A DNA stretch of 55,273 bases from positions 1 to 55,273 of the forward strand of contig CALUQG010000012.1 in assembly GCA_944322855.1 (NCBI GenBank). Reading direction: 5' to 3'. Shown one piece after another: positions 33,628-43,900 of this stretch. The notes under the pieces were generated by a model. It had not been told where the DNA came from. It searched no databases and saw only the letters and a program-made list of their open reading frames with translations. The translations under genes and the position numbers were made by a program. Positions within the stretch are counted from its first letter, which is position 1, and every line of letters starts with the position of its first letter. The stretch is from Candidatus Gastranaerophilales bacterium. Lineage in GTDB: Bacteria > Cyanobacteriota > Vampirovibrionia > Gastranaerophilales > Gastranaerophilaceae.

Positions 33628-34944
33628 TTATATCATATGTGTTCTTTGATATTTCAACTGCGAAATAATTGCTGAAAATTTATCTTTGAGATCGCATATT
33701 CTTTCTTTTAGTGTTCTATCTACTATTTCAAGCTTTTCCGGACTAAATACAACAATCTGGCTCTGGTTGCGTCCTAATACTTCATTTATATCAGGTGAAA
33801 ATATCATTTGCATTAAGCCGCCGCTTTTTACCCCTTTAGGCGTATAAACAGCGTCATATCCAGCTTTTTTGAATACTTCTTGAAACAGACATTCTGTAAT
33901 TGCATTTTTTGTAATATCCGGAAGCGTTTGATACTCGCCTTGATTTATGCGTTCGCTAATAAAACTATTTAATTCTGTAGCCAATTTTTTATATGTATCT
34001 TCAGTTATCAGTGCAGTTTTTGCATCTTTTGCCAGACGAACAGGTATTATTGGACCAATTAAGCCTGTAAAGTATGCTGAAACTTTTACATCCGGACTAA
34101 GATAAACACCTGCACCGAGCTCACGTGAGCTTTGGTTAATTTGACGGCTTGCATACGGTGTAAAACCATGTTCATAAATACCTTTTGGTTTCATTGTTCC
34201 ATGAAAGAAAACATTGTCGGATGGCAATATTTCTTTTGGACACTCTGTTATTACTCTTTTAGGCATTGCATCAAAACTGATTGATGTACCACTAAATTTG
34301 TAATATAAGTCATCAAGGTCTAGGCGTGTATTGATATCGTCGATTTTTATGTTTTTTATATATTCTTGTATAATATCTGAATATTTTTTGTTTGCATTTT
34401 TAAATTTTTCTGCTGCTTCGTAGTCTATTTTCTCTCCTTTTATGAGATTTTCTTCGATTTTCTTGTGAAAATCTTCAAGGTTTTTCTTTAATGTATTGAA
34501 TGCTTCCATAACTTCTTGAGGAGGTTGTTCTTTCTGGTTTGATACAAAAGTTTCAAATCTATTCATTGATATATTCAATTGAGATTTTTCACCGGGATCT
34601 TTAAATAATTTAAAAATATCATCAAACTTTGTTTGGAATTGACCTTCTTTGTTTATAATTTTATCCGTTAATTCTTTTGCTTCTTTGTAGGCCGGTTCCA
34701 GTATTTCCGCGTTACCTTTCAAAACTTTTGCGGCTTTAGCCGGATTTCTTCCTATCAAATAAGCCAGTTCTGCAGCTGTTGCTGCGAGTGATGCTACAGC
34801 TACACCGATAGCAATTTTTTTCTTTTTATTTGACTTTATTTCTAGTTTGTCATTTTCTTGCTTAAAATTTAATCTGCTATATGTTTCTCTGAGATTATTT
34901 TCCGGCCGTATACTTTGTACACCACTAATTTTACTAAATTCCAT
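33628..34944 (-). CDS. Putative membrane-anchored ADP-ribosyltransferase-like protein
   Basis: The 438-aa protein has a polar N-terminus, one membrane segment (about 43-65, IAIGVAVASLAATAAELAYL), a helical region (75-235), and a C-terminal domain (240-410) that reads like the PARP/ART fold: FFHGTMKPKGIYEHGF (H248), LGAGVYLSPDVKVSAYF (Y281), AGYDAVYTPKG, and NQSQIVVFSPEKLEIV (Q396 at the site of the catalytic Glu). This is the H-Y-[EDQ] pattern. With Gln in the third place, activity may be mono-ADP-ribosylation, RNA phosphotransfer or none. Fold and function are inferred from motifs. It could be an exported effector or a toxin-like enzyme; no antitoxin gene is adjacent. Confidence 0.65.
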   Translation of the reverse strand: MEFSKISGVQSIRPENNLRETYSRLNFKQENDKLEIKSNKKKKIAIGVAVASLAATAAELAYLIGRNPAKAAKVLKGNAEILEPAYKEAKELTDKIINKEGQFQTKFDDIFKLFKDPGEKSQLNISMNRFETFVSNQKEQPPQEVMEAFNTLKKNLEDFHKKIEENLIKGEKIDYEAAEKFKNANKKYSDIIQEYIKNIKIDDINTRLDLDDLYYKFSGTSISFDAMPKRVITECPKEILPSDNVFFHGTMKPKGIYEHGFTPYASRQINQSSRELGAGVYLSPDVKVSAYFTGLIGPIIPVRLAKDAKTALITEDTYKKLATELNSFISERINQGEYQTLPDITKNAITECLFQEVFKKAGYDAVYTPKGVKSGGLMQMIFSPDINEVLGRNQSQIVVFSPEKLEIVDRTLKERICDLKDKFSAIISQLKYQRTHMI

Positions 34945-35024
34945 AAAATATACCTTACCTTATTTACTATAATTTATTAAAAACAGTGATTGATTAAATA
35001 TTGCTTATTTTGTTAAAATATGTA

Positions 35025-35060
35025 AAAAGAAACGCTTAAATTAATTTAAGCGTTTCTTTT
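35025..35060 (-). terminator. Terminator of the GT35 phosphorylase-like gene
   Basis: AAAAGAAACGCTTAAATT and AATTTAAGCGTTTCTTTT form a perfect palindrome of 36 bases, 25 bases beyond the stop at 35085 on the minus strand, ending in a T-run. Confidence 0.92.
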
Positions 35061-35084
35061 ATTATTAAATAATATTTCTTTTAA

Positions 35085-36797
35085 TTATTTAATATTTGAA
35101 TAAGTCCATGCATCCATATTTGGAGCTTCTTTTTGAGAAGGATCAACTGTCATATCTTCAGCATTTGTATTCAAGCCGCCTTCTTTTGGATTTTCATGAG
35201 CGATAGGTTTGTAGATTCTATTGAAGTATTCAATAACCATTCTGTCAGAGTTAAAGTATGCTTCAGAAGTTCTAACAGCCTGTCTCATCATTCTTGCCCA
35301 TTCCATTTTGTTGTCATAGTATGTTGGAATAATCTGGTTTTCAATAATATCCATTATGCAGTCATGATCTTTCCAGTGGCGTTCTTCCCAAGGAATATCA
35401 TCGTCAAGTCCAGGATATTCAACTGTATAACCGTTAATTCCGGGGAATGTACCTTCAACTGTCCATCCGTCATAAATTGAAAGGTGAACAGCACCGTTAG
35501 CATTCGCTGACATACCTGATGTACCTGATGCTTCAAGAGGTCTGATCGGTGTATTTAACCAAACATCAGTAGCTCTTTTAAGCTTGCCGCTGAGTTCCAA
35601 TTCATAACCGGCAAGTACTGCAACATTTTTGATGTTGTATGATTTGTGAAGAATGTTGTTAAACATTTCACGACCCATAGCATCATCCGGATGGAATTTA
35701 CCGGCAAAAATCAATTGAACTTTGTCAGCATTTAACAATTTTAAGATTCTATCCATATCCATGAAGATAAGCCAAGCACGTTTGTAATCAGCAAATCTTC
35801 TTGCCCAGGTAATAGTCAATACGTTTGGATCAAATCTTTTACCTGTGGTATTTGCAATATAGCTAAATACTTCTTTTTTCATTTCTATTTTTGCATCCAG
35901 CAAGTCTTGAAGAGTTTTTGCATTAGCAATTCTTTCATCTTGCCAGTAATGAAGGTTTACAGCATTGGTAATAGCTCTAATAGGGCATCTGCCTTCAACC
36001 CAGTTCCACATTTTGTTAGCAACTAGACCGTGAAGCTGAGATACAGCGTTTGCGATACGGCTCATTCTCAATGCAGCAACTGTTAATGAGAAATGTTCTC
36101 CACCGAGTTCAACGGCTCTTTCTCTTGAACAGCCGGCAAAGAAACCGCCTTCCATTAGTGTATCAACCCAGTGAACTTCGTTTCCTGCTGCTACAGGTGT
36201 GTGTGTTGTAAATACAACCTGTCTTTTTGTTTTTTCAAGATCACCGCCGTTTTGCTGTAATAATTCAAATGCAGCAGGAAGTGCGTGACCTTCGTTCATA
36301 TGAACGCATTCAAAATCATATTTAATTGCTTGAAGCAGTCTGATACCACCTACACCAAGAACAGTTTCCTGAGCAATTCTGATTTTTTCATTTCCGTCAT
36401 AAAGCTTGTGAGTAATAGAACGAGCCCAGTCAGAGTTACCGTCAACATCAGTTGTAAGTAAATATACAGGACATGAACCGAACAGGTCAGGATCTACTCT
36501 AAATGCTTTAACAATAACTTTTTCTCCGAAGATATCAAGTGTAACCTGTGCATCAACATCTTGTAGAAAATCGTAGTGTTTTCTGATGTATGCAACTTCA
36601 ACATTGCCTTCTTCGTTAATTCTTTGATTGTAGTACCCGTATGACCAGAGTATAGTTACACCTACCATAGGCATTTGCAGATATCCGGCAGAAAGCATGT
36701 GTGAACCTGCCAAGAATCCTAAACCTCCAGAATACGTACTCAATGATTGGTCTAATGCAATTTCCATTGAAAAATATGCTACTTTAGGTAATCCCAT
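35085..36797 (-). CDS. glgP: GT35 alpha-glucan phosphorylase homologue lacking the PLP lysine
   Basis: The 570-aa protein belongs to the short alpha-glucan phosphorylase type (VAYFSMEIALDQSLSTYSGG, VHMNEGHALPAAFELL, VVFTTHTPVAAGNEVHW, ITWARRFADYKRA, FAGKFHPDD, NTPIRPLEASGTSGMSANAN). Phosphorylases release glucose-1-phosphate from glycogen using PLP bound to the Lys of EASGxxxMK. Here that position is Ser430 (codon 35508-35510), and the usual LNG reads ANG. The enzyme may not bind PLP by a Schiff base and may not be a phosphorylase at all. AAAGGAG precedes the ATG. It is a single-gene unit with its own terminator; no other glycogen genes are nearby. The symbol denotes family only. Confidence 0.85.
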   Translation of the reverse strand: MGLPKVAYFSMEIALDQSLSTYSGGLGFLAGSHMLSAGYLQMPMVGVTILWSYGYYNQRINEEGNVEVAYIRKHYDFLQDVDAQVTLDIFGEKVIVKAFRVDPDLFGSCPVYLLTTDVDGNSDWARSITHKLYDGNEKIRIAQETVLGVGGIRLLQAIKYDFECVHMNEGHALPAAFELLQQNGGDLEKTKRQVVFTTHTPVAAGNEVHWVDTLMEGGFFAGCSRERAVELGGEHFSLTVAALRMSRIANAVSQLHGLVANKMWNWVEGRCPIRAITNAVNLHYWQDERIANAKTLQDLLDAKIEMKKEVFSYIANTTGKRFDPNVLTITWARRFADYKRAWLIFMDMDRILKLLNADKVQLIFAGKFHPDDAMGREMFNNILHKSYNIKNVAVLAGYELELSGKLKRATDVWLNTPIRPLEASGTSGMSANANGAVHLSIYDGWTVEGTFPGINGYTVEYPGLDDDIPWEERHWKDHDCIMDIIENQIIPTYYDNKMEWARMMRQAVRTSEAYFNSDRMVIEYFNRIYKPIAHENPKEGGLNTNAEDMTVDPSQKEAPNMDAWTYSNIK

Positions 36798-36985
36798 AAT
36801 TCTCCTTTATAATCACTAATCTATTAACCAATAGCACAAAAAGAGTGCCTGTTCATTTATAGCAATAACATATCATAAAATCAATAAAAATTTTACTCTT
36901 TTTTTATAATTCTTCAAATCTTTTTAAAAGCCTATAAATATTGCTTTGCTGGGTGAAGTCGATGTGAGTTGTTCTGGATAATAAT

Positions 36986-37016
36986 AAAAGTCAGAATATA
37001 TTTATTCTGACTTTTA
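36986..37016 (-). terminator. Terminator of glyS
   Basis: AAAAGTCAGAATA (36986-36998) and TATTCTGACTTTT (37003-37015) form a 13-bp stem with a four-base loop, 21 bases beyond the glyS stop. Confidence 0.9.
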
Positions 37017-37036
37017 TTATTTATTCAAGTTTATTT

Positions 37037-39064
37037 TTATATAACGAGCTTTGAAAAATCAGCAATTTTATCAAATTTTCTTTTTAATATATAAAGAAGA
37101 TTAAGTCTGTTTTGTTTAACTTTTTCATCTTTATCCATGACAAGAACCTTTTCAAAAAATTCATCAATTGTGCTAATTATTTTTGATAGCTGTTCATAAA
37201 TTTCTTTGTAATTTAGTTTTTCTATATCTATAGATGATGTGCAAGTCCACAGTTGTTTTTCCTGAGGACAATTAAATAATGTATCAACAGGTAATTGTTC
37301 TGATTTATAATCTTTTACTATTCTTATAACCCTGTTTGCAGCTTCATTGAGTTTTGCAAATTCAGCGGATTGTATTTTTTCGGATACAAATTCGACTCTG
37401 TCAGCAAAGTCTTTTAAATCAGAAAGCACATTTTCTCCTGAAATGCATGCATCAACAACATCGTGTCTGTATTTTTCTGTATAATATATATTTAATCTCT
37501 GTTCAAAGAACATTTTTACGTCGCTGTATAATGCATTTTTATCGGCAATTTCAACTGGCATCAGCTCAATTGATTTTTTTATCAATTCTTGTAAATCAAT
37601 ATCTAATGACTTTTGAATGACTGTTTTTATAATACCGAGAGTTGCTCTTCTTACACCGAGTGGGTCAGCGGAGCCGGTTGGTTTTTTACCTTCAGCAAAA
37701 ACTGCAACTATTGTGTCAATTTTGTCTGCTATACCGACAATTTGTCCTTCAATACCTGATGCAAGTTCAGAATCTGCTCCCAGCGGATAGTAGTGCTCTT
37801 TAATCCCTTGAACAACTTCTGTTTTCTCTCCTGCATTAAATGCATAGTCTGAACCTATAAAACCTTGCAGTTCCGTAAATTCAAAAACAAGGCTTGTTAC
37901 AAGGTCGGCTTTGCATAATAGAGCTGTTCTTTTTATTGTATCTAAAGGTGCATTTGTCTTTTGTGCTAGATATTCACTTAGTTTTATAATTCGCTGCGTT
38001 TTGTCGTACATTGAGCCCATTCCTTTTTGGAATGTAATACCTTTTAATTTTTCAACGTAATTTTCAAAAGGTATTTTTGTGTCTTCATTAAAGAAGAATA
38101 TAGCATCATCCAGTCTTGCAACAACAACTCTTTCGTTGCCTGCTTTTATATTCTCAAAATTTGTCCCTATGTAATTTGTTATTGTGATAAAGTTATTCAA
38201 CAGCTTTCCGTCACGATACATAGGAAAATATCTCTGGTGAACAGCCATGACTGTTACTGTAACTTTTTCTGGTATATCAAGATATTTTTCATCAAATCCG
38301 CAAACGACGGGTACAGGCCATTCGCATAAGTTTGTGACTTCTTCAAGAAGATTTTCATCAAAATAAACTTCTGCATTTATTTTTGCTGCTTCTTTTTTAG
38401 AATCATTTATGATGATTTGTTTTCTTTTTTCAAAATCAACAACTACATTTGCATTATATAAATCCTGTTCATAAGTATCCGGGTTTTGTATTTCGACTCT
38501 ATCGGATTTAAAACGGTGACCTCTTGAGTATCTTGATGATTCAATATCTGCTATTTTAATTTTTAGTTCATCATTATTTAAAAGAGAAACAACCCATCTG
38601 ATTGGTCTTTGAAATTTAACATCAAGATCAGCCCATCTCATAAAATAAGGGCCTTGCATTTTTAGAACTATTTTTTCTACATTTTCTTGAAGAATATCTT
38701 TGATTGACTTGCCTTTTTGTTCAACTTTTGCATATACATAGTTGTCTTCTTTGTATAAAGCAGTTTCATCAACTCCGTTTTTCTTTGCAAATCCCAGTCC
38801 TGCTTTTGTCAGGTTCCCATTTTCATCGTAAGCAATATTTAAAACAGGCCCTTTTATCGTTTTTATAATATCAGGCTGCTTTTCTTCAAAGCCTTCAATA
38901 ATCAATGTTAAACGTCTTGGTGTTGAAAAAGACTTTATTGAAGAAAAAACTATTTCATTGTCTTTTAACAATTTTTCGAAGGCATTTTTTAACTGTACAA
39001 TGCCGCTGTTTATAAATTTGTAGGGGAGTTCTTCAGTTCCTATTTCCAGCAAGTATTTATTCAT
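37037..39064 (-). CDS. glyS: Glycine-tRNA ligase beta subunit
   Basis: GlyS is the tRNA-binding subunit of the alpha2beta2 glycyl-tRNA synthetase. The 675-aa protein starts with the hallmark MNKYLLEIGTEELPYKFINS, followed by TPRRLTLIIEGF, MRWADLDVKFQRPIRWVVSL, VVVARLDDAIFFFNEDTKIP, the HD-like helical part with TALLCKADLVTSLVFEFTEL and GYDYAF-type LQGFIGSDYAF, and PTGSADPLGVRRATLGIIK. Length is close to the family's ~690. AAGGAA precedes the ATG. The alpha subunit gene glyQ is not adjacent, unlike the usual glyQS pair. Confidence 0.96.
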   Translation of the reverse strand: MNKYLLEIGTEELPYKFINSGIVQLKNAFEKLLKDNEIVFSSIKSFSTPRRLTLIIEGFEEKQPDIIKTIKGPVLNIAYDENGNLTKAGLGFAKKNGVDETALYKEDNYVYAKVEQKGKSIKDILQENVEKIVLKMQGPYFMRWADLDVKFQRPIRWVVSLLNNDELKIKIADIESSRYSRGHRFKSDRVEIQNPDTYEQDLYNANVVVDFEKRKQIIINDSKKEAAKINAEVYFDENLLEEVTNLCEWPVPVVCGFDEKYLDIPEKVTVTVMAVHQRYFPMYRDGKLLNNFITITNYIGTNFENIKAGNERVVVARLDDAIFFFNEDTKIPFENYVEKLKGITFQKGMGSMYDKTQRIIKLSEYLAQKTNAPLDTIKRTALLCKADLVTSLVFEFTELQGFIGSDYAFNAGEKTEVVQGIKEHYYPLGADSELASGIEGQIVGIADKIDTIVAVFAEGKKPTGSADPLGVRRATLGIIKTVIQKSLDIDLQELIKKSIELMPVEIADKNALYSDVKMFFEQRLNIYYTEKYRHDVVDACISGENVLSDLKDFADRVEFVSEKIQSAEFAKLNEAANRVIRIVKDYKSEQLPVDTLFNCPQEKQLWTCTSSIDIEKLNYKEIYEQLSKIISTIDEFFEKVLVMDKDEKVKQNRLNLLYILKRKFDKIADFSKLVI

Positions 39065-39144
39065 AAAAATTTTCCTTAATTATTTATATTTGTACCGTTA
39101 ATTATAATACAAAAAAATGATGACTATATAAAATCTTTTGATGA

Positions 39145-39168
39145 TATAATATTTATTGGAGAATTGTT
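39145..39168 (+). promoter_or_regulatory. -10 box and Shine-Dalgarno of the 99-aa gene
   Basis: TATAAT (39145-39150) and GGAG (39158-39161) precede the ATG at 39169 by 18 and 7 bases. Confidence 0.5.
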
Positions 39169-39468
39169 ATGGAAAATAAACGCTGGTATGATAAAGAACC
39201 TACACTCAGTCTGGCAGTGAGCTTGATAAAAAATTCCAAGCCGGATATTCAATCACAGTGTGCTGCTTTTATTAAAAACAAGGCACTGGATCATGGTGTT
39301 GTTTTAAACAGCAGTCTGCTTGGGGCTTTTAATTATGTTCTTAATAGATGGTATGATACATCAGAGCCTCTTGCCGAAGCTTTTGGATATTTAAAAGAGG
39401 CAGATGAGGATACTAGAAAGCAAATAGCAATTGATGTGATTGCGTTTCTTGAAAAAGTCAGTGCTTAG
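39169..39468 (+). CDS. Small helical protein, function unknown
   Basis: The 99-aa product is soluble and predicted largely helical: WYDKEPTLSLAVSLIKNSKP in the first third, then VLNSSLLGAFNYVLNRWYDT and DEDTRKQIAIDVIAFLEKVS. The WYD phrase occurs twice, at 6-8 and again at about 62-64, hinting at a duplicated helical hairpin. I recognise no named family. It is followed at 21 bases by the SpoIID-domain gene and may be co-transcribed with it. Confidence 0.75.
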   Translation: MENKRWYDKEPTLSLAVSLIKNSKPDIQSQCAAFIKNKALDHGVVLNSSLLGAFNYVLNRWYDTSEPLAEAFGYLKEADEDTRKQIAIDVIAFLEKVSA

Positions 39469-39489
39469 TACAGGTAGTTATTTTTTGTT

Positions 39490-40377
39490 ATGAATAATTT
39501 GAAAAAAATATTTGTAGTCGGCTGTATGTTGTTGTTGCCGTTTATATTGCAGCAACGAGCATTTGGCATGAAAATAGGTCTTGTTGATGGGGTTAGTGAG
39601 GTTGTTGTTGGTGCAAGCAAAGACGCTCAGCTGATAAGTCCGCTTCATAACAAATCTTTTTATACCTTAAAATCGATGAAACCGTATACATTTAAGGCAA
39701 TGGGGCCTACGGTTGCCATTGAATTAAACGGACAATGGTTTAATTTGAATATTTCACGCATTGTTATAAAACCTCCTGAAAAAGCTTTTGTTTCTGTTAA
39801 AAGAAAATGGTATAGAGGTGAATTCATAATAGAAAACAGAGATGGTGTTCTTGTAGTAGTTAACAATGTTCCTCTGGAGGAGTATATGCTGGGTGTTGTA
39901 CCGTCAGAAATGCCTTCAAAATGGAATTACGAAGCCTTAAAAGCTCAAGCAATAGCTGCGAGGAGTTATGCTATTGCCAATAGAGGTAAAAGAGCATCAA
40001 GAGGCTATGACTTAAAGGATACCCCTGAGGATCAGGCTTATGGAGGCGCTTCAGCTGAAACTGCAGCTACAAACAATGCTGTTATGGAAACCAAAGGTAT
40101 TGTTATAACTTATAATCAAAAAGTTATCCCTGCTTATTATTCAGCTTCTGCAGGCGGTCATACAGTTAATTCCGGTGCTGTTTGGACAAAGGATTTGCCA
40201 TACTTAAAATCAGTACCGTCTTTTGATGATAATGTGAAAAAAAACGGGCATGGCCTCGGCATGAGCCAGCATGGTGCTAACAATATGGCTCAACAAGGTT
40301 ACAATGCGTTTCAAATCTTAACTTATTATTACAATAATGTAAAATTTGGCAGGCTTGACCCATCCTGGGTCTTATAG
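39490..40377 (+). CDS. SpoIID/LytB-domain protein (peptidoglycan-acting)
   Basis: The 295-aa protein has an N-terminal signal or anchor (IFVVGCMLLLPFILQQRAFG, 7-26). The SpoIID/LytB domain covers about 115-290: NNVPLEEYMLGVVPSEMPSK (with the catalytic-type Glu), ALKAQAIAARSYAIANRG, DQAYGG, AYYSASAGGHTVNS and the C-terminal GHGLGMSQHGANNMAQQGYN. SpoIID is a lytic transglycosylase that cuts denuded glycans in Bacillus; LytB-type homologues occur in non-sporulating bacteria, including Cyanobacteria. A wall-remodelling role in the periplasm is likely. Confidence 0.92.
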   Translation: MNNLKKIFVVGCMLLLPFILQQRAFGMKIGLVDGVSEVVVGASKDAQLISPLHNKSFYTLKSMKPYTFKAMGPTVAIELNGQWFNLNISRIVIKPPEKAFVSVKRKWYRGEFIIENRDGVLVVVNNVPLEEYMLGVVPSEMPSKWNYEALKAQAIAARSYAIANRGKRASRGYDLKDTPEDQAYGGASAETAATNNAVMETKGIVITYNQKVIPAYYSASAGGHTVNSGAVWTKDLPYLKSVPSFDDNVKKNGHGLGMSQHGANNMAQQGYNAFQILTYYYNNVKFGRLDPSWVL

Positions 40378-40478
40378 CTCCTCTTCTTAAAACCTTTATT
40401 TTGAGGGCATTTTCTGTTTTACTATGGTTGTAAAACTAAATATAACTATTTTTTTTACATTTTTTATCTTAAAAAGGC

Positions 40479-40506
40479 TTGCTAAATTAAGAAAAATAGA
40501 TATAAT
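40479..40506 (+). promoter_or_regulatory. Promoter of the HU gene
   Basis: TTGCTA (40479-40484) and TATAAT (40501-40506) are spaced by 16 bases, and the ATG at 40535 has an AAGGAGGT site (40522-40530). Confidence 0.7.
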
Positions 40507-40534
40507 AATCTATGTTAACAAAAAGGAGGTTCTT

Positions 40535-40807
40535 ATGAACAAAGAAGAATTAGTAAAAGAGGTTTCTAAAAAAGCTAAAGTTTCTCAAAAAGCTGCTGCT
40601 GATGTAATCGCTGCAACTTTGGAAACTGTTACAAAAACTGTTGCTAAAGGACAAAAAGTTACTTTAGTTGGTTTTGGTACTTTTGAACCAAGAAAAAGAG
40701 CAGCTCGCTCTGGTCGTAACCCACAAACTGGCGCTACAATCAAAATTGCTGCTAAAACAGTTCCTGCTTTCTCAGCTGGTAAAAAATTCAAAGAAGCTGT
40801 TAAGTAG
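40535..40807 (+). CDS. hup: DNA-binding protein HU
   Basis: HU compacts and bends DNA as a dimer. The 90-aa product has the family pattern MNKEELVKEVSKKAKVSQKA, then KGQKVTLVGFGTFEPRKRAA, the DNA-binding arm RSGRNPQTGATIKIAAKTVP and AFSAGKKFKEAV. A very strong AAGGAGGT precedes the ATG, as expected for an abundant protein. The longer in-frame reading from 40424 crosses the promoter and is rejected. Confidence 0.98.
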   Translation: MNKEELVKEVSKKAKVSQKAAADVIAATLETVTKTVAKGQKVTLVGFGTFEPRKRAARSGRNPQTGATIKIAAKTVPAFSAGKKFKEAVK

Positions 40808-40823
40808 TTCTTTAGATTTTTAT

Positions 40824-40861
40824 AAAAGGGAGTTTGCAACATTGTTGCAGGCTCCTTTTTT
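40824..40861 (+). terminator. Terminator of the HU gene
   Basis: AAAAGGGAG...CTCCTTTTTT encloses a second stem TGCAAC/GTTGCA with loop ATT. The long T-run ends 54 bases after the HU stop. Confidence 0.88.
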
Positions 40862-40952
40862 GTTTGAATAATAATATAGTCAAAATGTACGATACGCAAG
40901 AATTATAATGGGTTATAATCTATATTGGGATTAGTTATTTGATGAGAAAATT

Positions 40953-43900
40953 ATGTTACAAGAAGCTACTAAAATAATACAATCAGCATTTCATGACAGT
41001 TTTATAAAAAGATTAAGTTTGTATCTTCATGACTGTGTCAGAGAAGAGGTGCAAAGCTCTACGTTTAGGAACTTAAAGCAGGATAAAGATAATAAATGGA
41101 TATTTTTAAAAGGTGAAGAATCTTTATTTTCAAATCCTGATGCTTCATTGTCTCTTGACGGCTCTGATAGTGATCTTACAGAACTTATGATACAGAGTGA
41201 AATGAGCCAGAAAGACAAATATCTTATCTACGGTCATTTGTTTCTTGTCGGAAAAAATTCTAAATCAAAAAGAAAAAGCGAGTTTTTAACACCTCTTTTA
41301 TATGCACCATGCCGTTTGGAGCGTGATGGGGTAAATATAGTTTGTTCGCTTCAGGATGATTCTTTGTCATTAAATACAGGTGCATTGACTGCACTTATGG
41401 GTAAAAATGATGATGAAGATGAAATGGAACACATGCTTGATGGTTTATTGGAAGTAGTTCCTGATTTACCGCTAAATCAAAATAAATTGAATATATTTTT
41501 AACAACGCTTCGATCAATTCTTCCTGATGTTGAGATATCTTTGAACCATGAAGATGATGCTGATGAAAATTATGTAAAAGATACAGCTGATAATTTCTAT
41601 CAAAAAATTGATTCTGAGAATATTGATGAATTTGTTGAAGATGCAAGAGAAAACAAAACATCTTCAAGACCGGAAAAAGTTTGTGTTACAAGCCAGAGCG
41701 CCCTTATTTTGACTAAAAGACCTTCTATTACAGCAGGTGTTTTACATGAGCTTACGCAAATATCAGAAAAACCCAGCGGTACTTTTAGAGAATCTGCTCT
41801 TTCCGTAATAAATGAAGAGTATTTAAGAGGAGTCGGCAAACTTTTTAATAAAGATACTAAAGACAAAAAAGAATTGAAGGATTTTGTTGCTGTTACACCG
41901 CTTTCTTTGAGCGATTCGCAGGAAGATGTAATAAAAAAGATTGAACAAAATTCACTTCTGGCTGTATACGGGCCTCCCGGTACAGGAAAATCTCAAACTA
42001 TAGTTAACCTTGTAGCTCACCTTGTTGCAAACGGTAAAACTGTTCTCGTTGCTTCCAGAATGGATAAAGCTGTTGATGTTGTTGCCCAAAGATTAAATGA
42101 ACTGGGGGCTCCGTTTCTTGCTCTTAGAGCCGGCCGTTTGAATTATCAAAAACAACTCAGTTTTCAGCTCCAAGATTTGATTGCCAACAAAATTGATATT
42201 GATACAGGATTTGAACAAGCCATACTTGTTGATGTTGATGATATGCGTGATTTGATTTTTGCCATAAGAGAGCTTGAAAATAAGTGTGAGAAGATAATTT
42301 CTCTTGAAAAAGAATGGCATGAGATTATCTGTAAAAAACAAGAGCTTGAAAAAGATCTTGGTGACAAAGAGTTTATCAAGACAAAACTAAAAAAAGACGA
42401 AGTTGATGAAATAAAAAAAGTATTGTCCAGTATTGAACATAATCTGGAAAAATCAGGTTTGTTATCTAATATTGCCAATACTTTAAATGCAATGAAATTA
42501 AAGAAAATTTTGAATATTTCATCACTTCCATCTGATCCGGAGTCTATTATGCGTCTTTCTTTGGAACTGCAGGTTTCTGAGATGGAATGCAATGCAAGGA
42601 TTGTAGAAACAAGAATTCATAAAATCGGAAATATTCACCAGCTTTTGGAGCAAATTAAAGAACTTAAGCGTAAACAAAGAACACTGGCTGTTGATATTTT
42701 GAAAAATAAGAGAAGAGAATCGTTGAAAGGGCTTCTTAGAGATCAGATAAAACGCCAAAGGCTGATTGTTCACACAAAAGCTATTGTTGAAAGAAAGAAA
42801 AATCTCCAAAACAGACTTCTGGAAGAAGAAGATTTTACTCCTCTTTTAGAGGCATTTCCCTGCTGGTGTGTTACAACTTACGCTGTATCAGGCTCTTTGC
42901 CAATGAAATCAGGTTTGTTTGATGTGGCTATAATAGATGAAGCCTCTCAATGCGATATTGCAAGCTGTTTTCCTATTCTTTTCAGAGCAAAGAAGGCTGT
43001 GATTGTAGGCGACGACAAACAGCTTCCTCATTTGTCTTTTCTTGAAAAAGCAAAAGAGCAGTCTTTTTTAAGTCAGTATAATATACCTGATAAATACCAG
43101 CTTATGTGGCGTTTTAGAACAAACTCCATGTTTGATCTTGCGAATTACTATTCTACTAATCCTGTTTTACTTGATGAGCATTTTAGAAGCTATTATCCGA
43201 TTATCCAGTTCAGCAATCATGAGTTTTACGGAAACAGAATACGTATTATGACAAAAGATGCAGGAACAAACGATGTCCTGGAACTTCATAGAGTTATTGA
43301 CGGAAAAGTCGATTCTGACGCAACAAGAAATGTTCCGGAATGTGAAGCAGTATTAAAAAGAGTTCATGAGTTAATAGCTGATGATGAAGGAAATGATGAA
43401 AATCCTGTTTCTATCGGTATAGTATCTCCTTTTCGCGGTCAGGTAGATTTAATACAAAAAGCTCTTTGCCGGGTTTTGACTGAAACAACAATCAGAAAGC
43501 ATAAGATAGAAGTTGGTACTGCTCATACCTTCCAGGGGGATGAAAGAGATGTTATGATATTTTCTCTGGCAATTGCTGACAACAGTTTTTCTCAGAGTTT
43601 GACATTCTTGCAGAAACCTAATCTTTTCAACGTCGCAATTACAAGAGCCAGAAAAAAACTTATTACTTTTATCTCAAGAAGTCCTCAGGAGCTTCCATCA
43701 GGTTTGTTGAAAGATTATCTTGAATATACACAAAGATACATTGAATCTGCCAAAGAAGACGAGTTTTCAAAAAATAAATTTAAAAATGATTTTGAACAGA
43801 CTGTTGCCCAGGCTCTTATTATGGAAGGCTTTGAAATAGAAGCCGGTAAAGAAGCAGCTGGTGTAATTCCTGATATGTTTGTTAAAGACGAAAAAGGTAA

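Noticed and set aside
40424-40534. N-terminal extension of HU
   Set aside because: It crosses the promoter and ribosome binding site, and HU begins at MNKEEL with the standard 90 aa.
42164-42592. A 142-aa minus-strand frame within the helicase gene
   Set aside because: Ser/Phe-rich antisense shadow of the coiled-coil insertion of the helicase.
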